Assembly: GCA_016744875.1 (NCBI GenBank)
Contig: JADGDL010000019.1
Span: forward strand, 1-36,572
From: Sulfurovum sp.
GTDB taxonomy: Bacteria; Campylobacterota; Campylobacteria; Campylobacterales; Sulfurovaceae
Reading direction: 5' to 3'
Length of the DNA stretch: 36,572 bases
In this document: one piece after another, positions 15,904 to 24,152 of the stretch
Position numbering within the stretch: the stretch's first letter is position 1
Layout of the letters: each line of letters opens with the position of its first letter
Made by a program: the position numbers and the translations under genes
Notes under the pieces: generated by a model
Databases searched by the model: none
What the model saw: the letters and a program-made list of their open reading frames with translations, nothing else
Told to the model about the DNA's origin: nothing

Positions 15904-16530
15904 ATGGCAAGATATAGAGGTCCAGTTGAAAGACTAGAAAGAAGACTTGGCGTTGATTTAGGATTAAAAGGTGAGAGAAGACTTGCTGGTAAATCTGCAT
16001 TGGAAAAAAGACCATATGCTCCAGGGCAACATGGTCAAAGAAGAACAAAGATCTCTGAATATGGTCTTCAGCTTCAGGAAAAGCAAAAAGCTAAATTTAT
16101 GTATGGGGTTTCTGAAAAACAATTTAGAGCACTCTACAAAGAAGCAAACTCAAAAGAAGGAAATACAGGTTCAATCCTTATCCAACTTCTTGAGCAAAGA
16201 CTTGACAACGTAGTTTACAGAATGGGTTTCGCAACGACTAGAGCGTCTGCTAGACAATTTGTAAATCACGGACATGTACTTGTTGACGGGAAAAGAGTAG
16301 ATATCCCTTCATTTAGAGTAAAAGCAGGTCAAAAAATCGAGATCAGAGAGAAAAGTAAAACAAATCCTCAGATCCTTAGAGCAATCGAATTAACTAACCA
16401 AACTGGTATGGTTGAATGGGTTGACATGGATAAAGAGAAACTTTTTGGACTTTTCACAAGAATCCCAGAAAGAGAAGAGATCGCTATCCCAGTTGAAGAG
16501 CGTCTAATCGTTGAGCTATACTCTAAATAA
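15904..16530 (+). CDS. rpsD: 30S ribosomal protein S4
   Basis: The 208-residue protein opens with MARYRGPVERLERRLGVDL and lacks the N-terminal zinc cysteines (C- type). The S4 RNA-binding domain includes RLDNVVYRMGFATTRASARQ and VNHGHVLVDGKRVDIPS. S4 nucleates 30S assembly and in E. coli represses this operon. rpoA follows after 21 bases. Confidence 0.98.
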   Translation: MARYRGPVERLERRLGVDLGLKGERRLAGKSALEKRPYAPGQHGQRRTKISEYGLQLQEKQKAKFMYGVSEKQFRALYKEANSKEGNTGSILIQLLEQRLDNVVYRMGFATTRASARQFVNHGHVLVDGKRVDIPSFRVKAGQKIEIREKSKTNPQILRAIELTNQTGMVEWVDMDKEKLFGLFTRIPEREEIAIPVEERLIVELYSK

Positions 16531-16551
16531 TACATAAGTTAAAGGCTATTA

Positions 16552-17553
16552 ATGAGAAAAATTAAAATTGCACCATTTATGCCAACAGAGGTAGAAGTAA
16601 ATGAGATCAGTGAAAATCGTGCTGAGATCGTTGCTTATCCTTTTGAAAGCGGTTATGCTGTTACACTTGCGCACCCACTAAGAAGACTTATTTTAGGATC
16701 TTCTATCGGGTATGCACCTATTTCTATTAAGATTGAAGGTGCTGCGCACGAGTTTGACAACATCAGAGGTATGCATGAAGATGTTGCTGTATTTATTATC
16801 AATCTTAAGAACATTCGTTTTAAAATTAAAGACGAGAGTGACAGAGTTGAGTTAAAGTACAGTTTCTCTGGTCATAAAGAAGTTACAGCACAAGATCTTA
16901 ACAATGATCAAATTGAAGTAGTAAACGGTGATTTGACACTCGCAACACTTAATGAAGATGCAGAACTTAATTTTACGGTTGTTATCTCAAAAGGTATTGG
17001 TTACGTACCAAGTGAAGACCTTAGAGATGATGTTGCTGCTGACAGTATTGCATTGGATGCTTTCTTTACTCCGGTAAGAAAAGCAAACTATAAGATCGAT
17101 CCAGTACTTGTTGAAGATAATCCAAACTTTGAAAAGATCATCTTTGACATTGAAACAGATGGTCAGATCGGTCCGGTAGAAGCATTTACCAATGCATTGG
17201 AAGTAATGAATAAACAACTTTCTGTTTTTAATACGGTACTTGATCTAGACATCTCTGTAGCACCGATAAAAAGAAACAATGATGATTCTGAACTTAAACC
17301 TTTCATGCAGACAGTAGATTCACTTGGATTAAGTGCAAGATCGTTCAACTCGCTTGATAGATCAGGTATCAAGTATCTTGGTGAATTGGTATTGATGAGT
17401 GAAAATGAGATCAAAAATATCAAAAATCTTGGTAAAAAATCTTTAGATGAGATCAATGAGTGCCTTGTAGAGAACGGATTTGGTTCAGATTTTGAACTTG
17501 TAGACCTTACAAGAGTTAATCTTGTAAAGAAAATAGAGCAATTAAAAGCGTAA
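16552..17553 (+). CDS. rpoA: RNA polymerase alpha subunit
   Basis: The 333-residue protein has the N-terminal dimerisation domain (about 1-230), with the PFESGYAVTLAHPLRRLIL segment, and a C-terminal domain (about 250-333) with RSFNSL around Arg263, the position of the UP-element contact in E. coli, and NLGKKSLDEI. It nucleates polymerase assembly and contacts activators such as the CRP/FNR family. An 85-base gap containing a hairpin separates it from rplQ. Confidence 0.98.
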   Translation: MRKIKIAPFMPTEVEVNEISENRAEIVAYPFESGYAVTLAHPLRRLILGSSIGYAPISIKIEGAAHEFDNIRGMHEDVAVFIINLKNIRFKIKDESDRVELKYSFSGHKEVTAQDLNNDQIEVVNGDLTLATLNEDAELNFTVVISKGIGYVPSEDLRDDVAADSIALDAFFTPVRKANYKIDPVLVEDNPNFEKIIFDIETDGQIGPVEAFTNALEVMNKQLSVFNTVLDLDISVAPIKRNNDDSELKPFMQTVDSLGLSARSFNSLDRSGIKYLGELVLMSENEIKNIKNLGKKSLDEINECLVENGFGSDFELVDLTRVNLVKKIEQLKA

Positions 17554-17584
17554 GCTTCTAAGTGTTCTTTAGTGAGAGGAATTG

Positions 17585-17605
17585 TTTGTGGGCTTTGCTC
17601 ACAAA
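17585..17605 (+). terminator. Hairpin between rpoA and rplQ
   Basis: TTTGTG (17585-17590) pairs with CACAAA (17600-17605), with a further GC/GC pair inside and a small TTT loop. No T-run follows, so it may be an attenuator or an RNA processing or stability element rather than a terminator. Confidence 0.4.
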
Positions 17606-17638
17606 TAAGGAGACCCTCAATAATTTAAAAGGAATATT

Positions 17639-17989
17639 ATGAGACATAAGCATGGTTATCGTAAATTAAACAGAACGTCTTCTCACAGAGCAGCGCTTCT
17701 TAAAAACCTTTCTATTGCTTTGACAAAAGAAGGTAGAATCGAGACTACATTACCAAAAGCCAAAGAGCTTAGATCTTACTATGAAAAGCTTATTACTAAA
17801 GCTTCTTCTGGTGACTTCAATGCACACAGAGCTATTTTTGCAATGTTACAACACAAAGAGTGTACAAACACTATCGTGAATGAAATTGCACCTAAGTATG
17901 CAGATAGAAACGGTGGATACACGCGTATCATTAAAACACGTATGAGAAAAGGTGATGCAGCACCTATGGCAATTATAGAACTTATATAA
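17639..17989 (+). CDS. rplQ: 50S ribosomal protein L17
   Basis: The 116-residue protein begins MRHKHGYRKLNRTSSHR and contains the LTKEGRIETTLPKAKELR segment and the end GGYTRIIKTRMRKGDAAPMAIIEL, all standard for L17. It binds 23S rRNA near the tunnel exit. AAAAGGA precedes the ATG. It is the last ribosomal gene of the window. Confidence 0.98.
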   Translation: MRHKHGYRKLNRTSSHRAALLKNLSIALTKEGRIETTLPKAKELRSYYEKLITKASSGDFNAHRAIFAMLQHKECTNTIVNEIAPKYADRNGGYTRIIKTRMRKGDAAPMAIIELI

Positions 17990-18137
17990 TTGTTCTGCAC
18001 TTTTGTATTTCAGGGCATATGCCTTGGATACACTTATTTAAAATTAAATTCCCTCAAATTTACATTGACAAAATTACACTTTTAGTGTATAACACAAAAT
18101 AGAAGCGTAGTACACAGATAATTTACTATGATTTTGT

Positions 18138-18143
18138 TATAAT
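18138..18143 (+). promoter_or_regulatory. -10 box before the NifU-like gene
   Basis: TATAAT in the context TTTTGTTATAATAATT lies 49 bases before the start codon at 18192, in a 200-base gap after rplQ that is otherwise AT-rich. The near-palindrome GGCATATGCC at 18014-18023 is the only other structure in this gap. Confidence 0.55.
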
Positions 18144-18191
18144 AATTCACAATAGAATACATTTTAGATAAATGTATCACAAGGAGATAAA

Positions 18192-18470
18192 TTGATTCCA
18201 TTTACAGATGAAGAGTTGAAACCCGCAGTTGTTGGTGTGATAGATAAGGTTAGACCATCTATACAGCAAGATGGTGGAGATATTACATTGCTAAGTATAG
18301 AAAACGGAAAAGTATTTGTACAGCTTCAAGGTGCTTGTGTAGGATGTGGTTCTTCAGGGACTACGATAAAGTTTGGTGTAGAAAGACAGATACAGACCTT
18401 GATACATCCTGAAATTACGGTGGTCAATGTCCCACATGGCTATGAAGATAAATTGGATCAATTGGCTTAA
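18192..18470 (+). CDS. NifU C-terminal-domain (Nfu-type) iron-sulfur carrier
   Basis: The 92-residue protein is a stand-alone Nfu domain with the CXXC motif at Cys49-Cys52 (GACVGCGSS) and the preceding QQDGGDITLL segment. Such proteins carry [4Fe-4S] clusters to apo-enzymes. Translation seems to start at TTG 18192, because AAGGAG (18181-18186) lies five bases before it and no in-frame ATG is available without losing the domain. It is followed immediately by a hypothetical gene and murE. Confidence 0.92.
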   Translation: MIPFTDEELKPAVVGVIDKVRPSIQQDGGDITLLSIENGKVFVQLQGACVGCGSSGTTIKFGVERQIQTLIHPEITVVNVPHGYEDKLDQLA

Positions 18471-18471
18471 A

Positions 18472-19050
18472 ATGAATAAAGTAAACCAAGAGCTGTTATT
18501 ACAAAGAGCAGAGGCAGAATTTCTTAACGGAGACTATACTAATGCACTTAGAAGTTATGGCTTGATCCTGAAAGATTATCCTACCTTGGATGAAGCAAAG
18601 ATCGGTGTTTATTTGAGCGATCTTGGTATAGAGAGCCAAGAGGAAGCACAGGCACTGTTTGATTATTATCAGGTGATAAAAGATGAGCAGGATAATGCTG
18701 TAGACATCATTGATGGGATTATTGAGAATCTTGATACATCAAAAAAACAGATACAAGAACTTTTGGTCGACCCTATAGAAGAACAGGTAGAGTATGGTGA
18801 CGGTATACGCTACAGTGACTTTTTACGACTCGTAGAGAGCAGGGGTTCTTTTAAAAAGACTTTTGAAGACATCATGTTCTCTACAAAAGTGGTCATCACC
18901 AATAAAGATGAGTTTATTGATTTTGTTACACAACTCTCTACCGAGGGTTTCGATGAAATGGCATTAGGCTATCTAGATGCTTCCAGTGCTCTTTTTGGGA
19001 ATGATCAGGATATCTTAGCACTCTACCATGTTGTACAAGGTATCAAATAG
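18472..19050 (+). CDS. Conserved hypothetical protein, TPR-like N-terminus
   Basis: The start is set at ATG 18472, one base after the stop of the Nfu gene, giving 192 residues; the longer in-frame start at 18427 would overlap the Nfu gene by 44 bases. Residues about 5-60 look like a tetratricopeptide-type helical hairpin (LLLQRAEAEFLNGDYTNALR, then a second helix). The rest is acidic and helical with no catalytic motif or membrane segment. The order Nfu, hypothetical, murE is, from memory, shared with Campylobacter, suggesting a conserved but unnamed gene. Confidence 0.85.
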   Translation: MNKVNQELLLQRAEAEFLNGDYTNALRSYGLILKDYPTLDEAKIGVYLSDLGIESQEEAQALFDYYQVIKDEQDNAVDIIDGIIENLDTSKKQIQELLVDPIEEQVEYGDGIRYSDFLRLVESRGSFKKTFEDIMFSTKVVITNKDEFIDFVTQLSTEGFDEMALGYLDASSALFGNDQDILALYHVVQGIK

Positions 19051-20339
19051 TGAAATTTGATTTACTTAAAGATGATTTTTCCTTTATCAGCGATGATACT
19101 TCTACCCTGGATACCCAGACAATATTTTTAAAAACAGCACAAAACAGCAGTTATTTTGAAAAAATGGAACAAAAACCTACTTTTATGACAGTAGACGAAC
19201 TCATTAGCTTTTGGAAACTTGAGAAGATGAAGGTGGTAGGTGTGACCGGAACTAACGGTAAAACGACTGTAACGGCTGCTATTTACTCTTTTTTACTTGA
19301 TCTAGATGAGAAACCTGCCCTTCAGGGTACGAGAGGCTTATTTGCTGAGGATCATCGTATAGAAGAGAAGAGTATGACGACACCATCGATACTTGAAACC
19401 CTACACAATATGAAGCAGACAATGGATCTGGGATGTCAATACTTCATTATGGAAGTAAGCTCTCATGCGATCGACCAAAAACGTATAGAGGGATTAAAAT
19501 TTGCACTTAAGGTACATACCAATGTCACAAGTGATCACTTGGATTATCATGGTACAGTAGAAGAGTATAGACGTGTAAAAAGCCTCTTCTTTGCAGATGA
19601 ATCTCCTAAACTACTTAACAAAGATGATATTAAAAATATCACTTATAATCCTATCGGTGCGCAGAGTTATGGTGTAGATGAACCTGCTACCTTTAAAGTA
19701 CAGGCTTTTTCACTACTTCATGGAATCACAGCTGGAATTAAACACTTACGGGATGAAGCGACTTTTCATTCGCCTATGGTAGGTCTTTTTAATCTTTTTA
19801 ATCTTATGGCGGCAGTTGGGTCTGTGCAGATGCTCACAGGCAGAAAAATAGAAGAGATCTGTGAAGTGGTAGAACATTTTGCAGGTGTTTCGGGACGTAT
19901 GGAAGTCGTAAGCCGTGAACCTCTTGTCATCGTAGACTTTGCCCATACCGATGATGGTATGTACCAGGTACTTGAATCGATGAAAGACAGAGACATTACG
20001 GTTGTTTTTGGCGCCGGTGGAAACCGGGACAAAGACAAACGTCCCCGTATGGGTGCGGTGGCAGGACGTTATGCAAATAAGATCTATGTGACATCTGATA
20101 ACCCTCGTGATGAAATCCCAGAGATGATACTTGAAGACATACTACTTGGTCTACATGGTAAAGATGGTGTGACCGCAACACCAGATAGAAAACTTGCGAT
20201 TAAAATGGCACTTGAAGCATTAGAACCAAATGAAGTTCTGCTTATCCTTGGTAAAGGTGATGAAGATTACCAGGAGATCAAAGGGGTGAAACATCCCTTT
20301 GATGACAGAGAAGTAGTGAGAGAACTTTTAGCTCTTTAA
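19050..20339 (+). CDS. murE: UDP-MurNAc-L-Ala-D-Glu:meso-diaminopimelate ligase
   Basis: MurE adds meso-diaminopimelate to the peptidoglycan precursor in the cytoplasm. The 429-residue protein has the ATP loop GVTGTNGKTT (Gly67-Thr72 core), EVSSHAIDQKRI, the central FNLFNLMAAVG segment, and DNPRDE at 350-355, the motif that reads meso-diaminopimelate rather than lysine. It starts with GTG at 19050 overlapping the previous TAG by one base. It is shorter than the E. coli enzyme (about 495 residues), as is usual in Campylobacterota. Confidence 0.96.
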   Translation: MKFDLLKDDFSFISDDTSTLDTQTIFLKTAQNSSYFEKMEQKPTFMTVDELISFWKLEKMKVVGVTGTNGKTTVTAAIYSFLLDLDEKPALQGTRGLFAEDHRIEEKSMTTPSILETLHNMKQTMDLGCQYFIMEVSSHAIDQKRIEGLKFALKVHTNVTSDHLDYHGTVEEYRRVKSLFFADESPKLLNKDDIKNITYNPIGAQSYGVDEPATFKVQAFSLLHGITAGIKHLRDEATFHSPMVGLFNLFNLMAAVGSVQMLTGRKIEEICEVVEHFAGVSGRMEVVSREPLVIVDFAHTDDGMYQVLESMKDRDITVVFGAGGNRDKDKRPRMGAVAGRYANKIYVTSDNPRDEIPEMILEDILLGLHGKDGVTATPDRKLAIKMALEALEPNEVLLILGKGDEDYQEIKGVKHPFDDREVVRELLAL

Positions 20340-20444
20340 GATTTTCTCTCTGCTCTACGAACAAACTTTTTTAATAATACCCAAACTATTTTTTCTTAAA
20401 ATCAATCTACAGATCAACATTTTTTATACGTCAATATATATATT

Positions 20445-20463
20445 AATAATAATTATCAATTTA
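20445..20463 (+). promoter_or_regulatory. Fur-box-like site upstream of the porin gene
   Basis: AATAATAATTATCAATTTA agrees at 13 of 19 positions with the classical Fur consensus (GATAAT repeats). It lies about 80 bases before the porin start in an AT-rich gap, so chance agreement is a real possibility. Confidence 0.35.
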
Positions 20464-20501
20464 ATAAAGTATTAAGAAAACTTTGGCTAAATTACGATTA
20501 C

Positions 20502-20520
20502 GATAATAACTATCAAATTA
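20502..20520 (+). promoter_or_regulatory. Second Fur-box-like site upstream of the porin gene
   Basis: GATAATAACTATCAAATTA contains an exact GATAAT half and the near-palindrome GATA-N5-TATC, and matches 12 of 19 consensus positions. It lies 26 bases before the porin ATG, where a repressor could block transcription or early elongation. Confidence 0.35.
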
Positions 20521-20545
20521 ATAATCATGAGAAGCAAGGAAAAAA

Positions 20546-21787
20546 ATGAGAAAGATTACAACAGCAATGGGCTTAACAGCAATACTGGCATTAGGTGCTC
20601 AAGCAGCAACATTAGAAGAGAGAGTGCAAGCACTTGAAGAACAAAATACAGTACTTACTGAAGAGGTACTGGCATCACAATCTGGTGGATTTACTTTAGT
20701 TGACAGTGAGAAGACATTTAGCGGTATGGGGCCGGCAGCATCAAAAGTTTACTTTTCAGAAAGCCCACTTTCAATAGGTGGATACGGAGAAGCATTTTAT
20801 GCAAACCCAGACAATGGCGATGATTTTGCAGATATTTACAGATTTATTACTTACTTTGGGTATAAATTTAATGACTGGGTAGTCCTGAATGCTGAAATTG
20901 AATTTGAACACGGTGCAAACTCGGACGACGGTGGATCAGTTGTTGTTGAGTTTTTATACTTAGACTTCTTGCTCTCAGATGAGTTTAGCCTAAGAGTTGG
21001 GCATGTACTTACCCCTATGGGACTGATTAACCTAAGACATGAACCAACATTGTTCAATACTGTACAAAGACCTGAAATTGAAAGACAACTTATACCGTCA
21101 ACCTGGCATGAAAATGGTGTACTTGCGTATGGTAAATTTGATGACATTGGTATCGAATATACAGCAGGTATGATCAATGCATTAAATGTAAATAATTCTA
21201 AAACAAAAACACCAACTGATGGTTGGATCAGGTCTGGAAGAATTGGTTCATCAAAAAATGGATCATTCTCTCCAGCATTTGTTGGGCGTGTTGACTATAC
21301 AGGTATTAATGGTTTAGTAACAGGGGTTTCTGCGTATTATGGTGATGGCTCAAACCTTAAGAACCCTGAACCTGGGGAAGATATAAGTGGAACAACTACA
21401 ACCATGTTTGACTTTCATGCAAGATATGAAAAGGGACCTTTCCAAGCGTATGGACTCTATACACAAACAAACCTTGATGGTGCAGAAAAATTAAGCCCTA
21501 CTGCAGTTGAAAAAGCAAGCGGTTATTATGTAAATGCTTCTTATGATCTTGGTGACGTTTTCGGGATTGACTATAAAATGCCTGTATTTGCACAGTATGA
21601 GAACTGGAATCCGGTAGAAAAAACAGTAGATGGTTTAAATGAGTCTGATTTTGAAACAGAAACGGTTACAATAGGTATGAACTTTTTTCCAGCAGAACAA
21701 GTGGTATTAAAACTTGACTATGAAATGAATGAAGTAGGTAATGAAGACACTAATACTGTCTCATTTGGACTTGGGTTTATATTCTAA
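20546..21787 (+). CDS. Outer membrane porin, coiled-coil N-terminus
   Basis: The 413-residue protein has a signal peptide ending near AQAA (residue 21), then a short coiled coil (LEERVQALEEQNTVLTEEV), then an amphipathic beta-strand-rich region ending in Phe, as beta-barrel proteins do. The region GYGEAFYANP and the repeated aromatic-ending strands suit a 16-to-18-strand general or anion porin; substrate is not readable. AAGGA precedes the ATG. It is the first gene of a four-gene plus-strand group with an FMN-binding protein and two membrane proteins, 16 bases from the next gene. Confidence 0.85.
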   Translation: MRKITTAMGLTAILALGAQAATLEERVQALEEQNTVLTEEVLASQSGGFTLVDSEKTFSGMGPAASKVYFSESPLSIGGYGEAFYANPDNGDDFADIYRFITYFGYKFNDWVVLNAEIEFEHGANSDDGGSVVVEFLYLDFLLSDEFSLRVGHVLTPMGLINLRHEPTLFNTVQRPEIERQLIPSTWHENGVLAYGKFDDIGIEYTAGMINALNVNNSKTKTPTDGWIRSGRIGSSKNGSFSPAFVGRVDYTGINGLVTGVSAYYGDGSNLKNPEPGEDISGTTTTMFDFHARYEKGPFQAYGLYTQTNLDGAEKLSPTAVEKASGYYVNASYDLGDVFGIDYKMPVFAQYENWNPVEKTVDGLNESDFETETVTIGMNFFPAEQVVLKLDYEMNEVGNEDTNTVSFGLGFIF

Positions 21788-21803
21788 TATCGGATAACAT
21801 TTT

Positions 21804-22331
21804 ATGTACAAAATTTTTATATCTTTACTCTTTGGGATTTTATTATCCCAAAGCAGTATGGCAAAATCATTCCCCAGCATTGAAGAAGTGATTCACGCTT
21901 CGTTCCCTAAAGGTACAAAGATGGAAAAACACAGTCTCATACTGACAAAAAAACAATTTTCCCAAGTGCAACAAAAAGCAAAAGCAAAAGTAGATACAAA
22001 GGTTTACCGTTACTACACCTTAATAGACAACGGTAAAACAATAGGACACGCAGTACTTGGATTTAGGAAAGTTCGGACTAAAAAAGCCACTGTATTATAT
22101 GGTTTTGACATGAAAGGCACACTCAAGTTTACAGAGATAATGGCATTTTCTGAACCACCAGAATATATACCTTCCTCGATATGGATGGGTCAACTGCAAA
22201 ATGTAAGTGCTTCGGAAAAACTCACTGTAGGGAAAGACATTCCTACTATCAGTGGGGCTACGCTCTCGGCAAGATCCGTAACAGATGCTGCAAGGGTCGC
22301 TCGTGCTATTTACGAAATCATTTTAAAGTAG
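21804..22331 (+). CDS. Exported FMN-binding domain protein with flavinylation motif
   Basis: A signal peptide (residues 1-20, ending SSMA) is followed by a single FMN_bind-type domain. The motif SGATLSA at residues 150-156 matches the site where ApbE attaches FMN to a threonine in NqrC and RnfG; Thr153 is the predicted attachment residue. The 175-residue protein is therefore likely a covalent flavin carrier in the periplasm or at the membrane. The apbE gene that could modify it lies 0.8 kb downstream on the opposite strand. Partners are the porin before it and two small membrane proteins after it. The electron donor and acceptor are unknown. Confidence 0.85.
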   Translation: MYKIFISLLFGILLSQSSMAKSFPSIEEVIHASFPKGTKMEKHSLILTKKQFSQVQQKAKAKVDTKVYRYYTLIDNGKTIGHAVLGFRKVRTKKATVLYGFDMKGTLKFTEIMAFSEPPEYIPSSIWMGQLQNVSASEKLTVGKDIPTISGATLSARSVTDAARVARAIYEIILK

Positions 22332-22337
22332 TGTTGG

Positions 22338-22799
22338 ATGAAATTTTTAGTTACTAAGGAGCTGGAACAGAATCGATTGTTAACATTGCAAATCCTTTTG
22401 TTGACAGGTATCCTTACACTCTTTTTATTTTCGGATATAGTGTTGCATCATTATCAGGTAGGACTTACTCCTGTACAGGCATTAGAAACGATCCTGGGTA
22501 ATGAAGAAGCATTTTTAGAACCTATCCTTTTACCTGCACTTTTAGAACGTATACATATTGATATTTTTATCTCGATGATCACTTTACTGCTCTTGGTTAT
22601 TATTTATATTCGTATAAGTAAAAATGGAAAAAACAAGATGATACACTTGGCTTTTCTTTCTGCAATACTTGCTCCATTTAGTCTTCTTTTGGGATATTTC
22701 TACGGGGAGATGTTTGTCTATGTCTGGTTAGTCATGTTTGTTTTATGGCATCTTTGCGCACTTTACTTTTCTCTGTTCATCTTTAGAAAGCTTTTATGA
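22338..22799 (+). CDS. Unrecognised four-helix membrane protein
   Basis: I do not recognise a family. The 153-residue protein has about four hydrophobic helices (near 14-36, 74-93, 101-122, 126-149). Histidines lie at helix ends: His37-His38 after helix 1, His73 before helix 2, His103 at the start of helix 3 and His138 in helix 4. That arrangement could bind heme b or a quinone, but this is inference. It begins six bases after the FMN-binding gene and overlaps the next gene by four bases (ATGA), so it is certainly in the same operon. Confidence 0.75.
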   Translation: MKFLVTKELEQNRLLTLQILLLTGILTLFLFSDIVLHHYQVGLTPVQALETILGNEEAFLEPILLPALLERIHIDIFISMITLLLLVIIYIRISKNGKNKMIHLAFLSAILAPFSLLLGYFYGEMFVYVWLVMFVLWHLCALYFSLFIFRKLL

Positions 22800-23209
22800 T
22801 GTATTACTCTATAGCACTTAGGTATTTTTTTGTAATGACTGTGTTGTTACTGTTTACAGGTGTCTGGATTTTTGTGCTTAATACATCATTAAGTATTGAG
22901 GGTACATCAGCCTATTATGCACCCAAATCATTTCATGGGCTACTTGATACGGTAAGTCCACATCTTTTTGGTATGGGGTTGATTTTGTTTATATTGACAC
23001 ATTTTTTTGCCATACTGAAAGGTGTGAAACAGGAAAATTTTAAAACTTTTTCTTTACTCTTTATACTTGTGCTATTGGTGGAAAACTTGAGTGTTTTTTT
23101 CATTGTAGAAGATGGAATAGTTTTTTCTGTGCTTAAATTACTATCAACACTTTTATTTGTTGTTTACACGTGTGTCGCTATGTGGAAACTCCTGTTTCTC
23201 AAACTGTGA
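22796..23209 (+). CDS. Second unrecognised four-helix membrane protein
   Basis: The 137-residue protein has about four hydrophobic helices (near 7-28, 56-76, 84-103, 108-133). His56 and His69 lie 13 residues apart on the same helix (SPHLFGMG and LTHFF), a spacing close to that of bis-heme helices in b-type cytochromes; His47 lies just before. No named family is recognised. Start at 22796 overlaps the preceding stop as ATGA. Its last 57 bases overlap the end of apbE on the other strand. Confidence 0.75.
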   Translation: MMYYSIALRYFFVMTVLLLFTGVWIFVLNTSLSIEGTSAYYAPKSFHGLLDTVSPHLFGMGLILFILTHFFAILKGVKQENFKTFSLLFILVLLVENLSVFFIVEDGIVFSVLKLLSTLLFVVYTCVAMWKLLFLKL

Positions 23210-24151
23210 ATGTGACACAAACTTTTCTAAATTCCCTTTGATCACTTCATTTTGCGGTGTGATGAGTATATATCCAAAATCATTTTGAGATTTTACAAAT
23301 GCCAATGCCAATGCTTTAGGCATAGTAGAGATGGCTGTAGCCATCACATCACATAACGTGTTGTCACCCTGTGTCAGAATGGTGACAGAGACAAAAGCAT
23401 TACCTTGTGATTTATTTTTTGGATTGATGAGATGATGGTGTGCTTTTGATTGTATGAAGCGTCTGTAGGTACCTGAAGTAGAGATAGAGAGATCAGGTAT
23501 TTTTGCATGTAAAGTAGTGAGTATATTTGTTTCATTATAGGGGTCTTGCAATCCAATACTACAGCGGTCTAAACATCGTATATCGCCGGAGAGTGCGATT
23601 TGACCTTTTTTAATTCCAAGCGTATGATAGTATGTACTTAGAGAGTCAACAGAGTATCCTTTTCCTATACCACCCAGATCAACAGTAATTGTTCTGTCCA
23701 GTGTGATGATCTCCTTTTGGATATGGATTTTTTCTATGCCTAACTTGGCTGTGGATATCTCTTCTTTTGTGGGTATCTTTTCATCCTCTCCAAAATGGTA
23801 GAGTTCTTTTGTGATGGATCCTATGGTGATATCAAAATATCCTTGCGTTTGTGAGTAGTAGGCTTTACTTTTATTCAGTATGTCCCTGAGTGTGGGGTTA
23901 GAGGTGAATTGCTTTTTTTGATTGAGCTGATAGACATCTGCATCTTTTTGGTAACTTGAAAGGATGGACTCTAAGTCTTGAAGATGTTGAAACCCTTGTT
24001 GTATATGCATCATATCTTTCTTATCAAGTGAAATGGTCGCAAATGTACCCATACTAATTTGTGTACGGGAAACAAGGGCAGGTTTTTTATCTTCACAGCC
24101 TGTCAATAGCAGGATAGAGGTAAAGACCATAAGTAAAACGTTCTTTAACAT
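23153..24151 (-). CDS. apbE: FAD:protein FMN transferase, lipoprotein
   Basis: ApbE transfers FMN from FAD to a threonine or serine of extracytoplasmic flavoproteins. I set the start at ATG 24151 (MLKNVLLMVF), one base after the czcA-like stop; the longer frame to 24178 lies inside that gene and lacks a sensible signal. The 332-residue protein has a lipoprotein signal with lipobox LLTGC, the DLGGIGKGYSVD motif, SGDIRC, TSGTYRRF, HHLINPKN and the metal-site segment CDVMATAIST. It is the last gene of the minus-strand metal-efflux operon, but its likely substrate is the convergent FMN-binding protein at 21804-22331. Confidence 0.94.
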   Translation of the reverse strand: MLKNVLLMVFTSILLLTGCEDKKPALVSRTQISMGTFATISLDKKDMMHIQQGFQHLQDLESILSSYQKDADVYQLNQKKQFTSNPTLRDILNKSKAYYSQTQGYFDITIGSITKELYHFGEDEKIPTKEEISTAKLGIEKIHIQKEIITLDRTITVDLGGIGKGYSVDSLSTYYHTLGIKKGQIALSGDIRCLDRCSIGLQDPYNETNILTTLHAKIPDLSISTSGTYRRFIQSKAHHHLINPKNKSQGNAFVSVTILTQGDNTLCDVMATAISTMPKALALAFVKSQNDFGYILITPQNEVIKGNLEKFVSHSQFEKQEFPHSDTRVNNK

Positions 24152-24152
24152 A

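Noticed and set aside
18011..18026. Palindrome CAGGGCATATGCCTTG after rplQ as a terminator
   Set aside because: It has no loop and no T-run, so it cannot be called a terminator; it may be chance.
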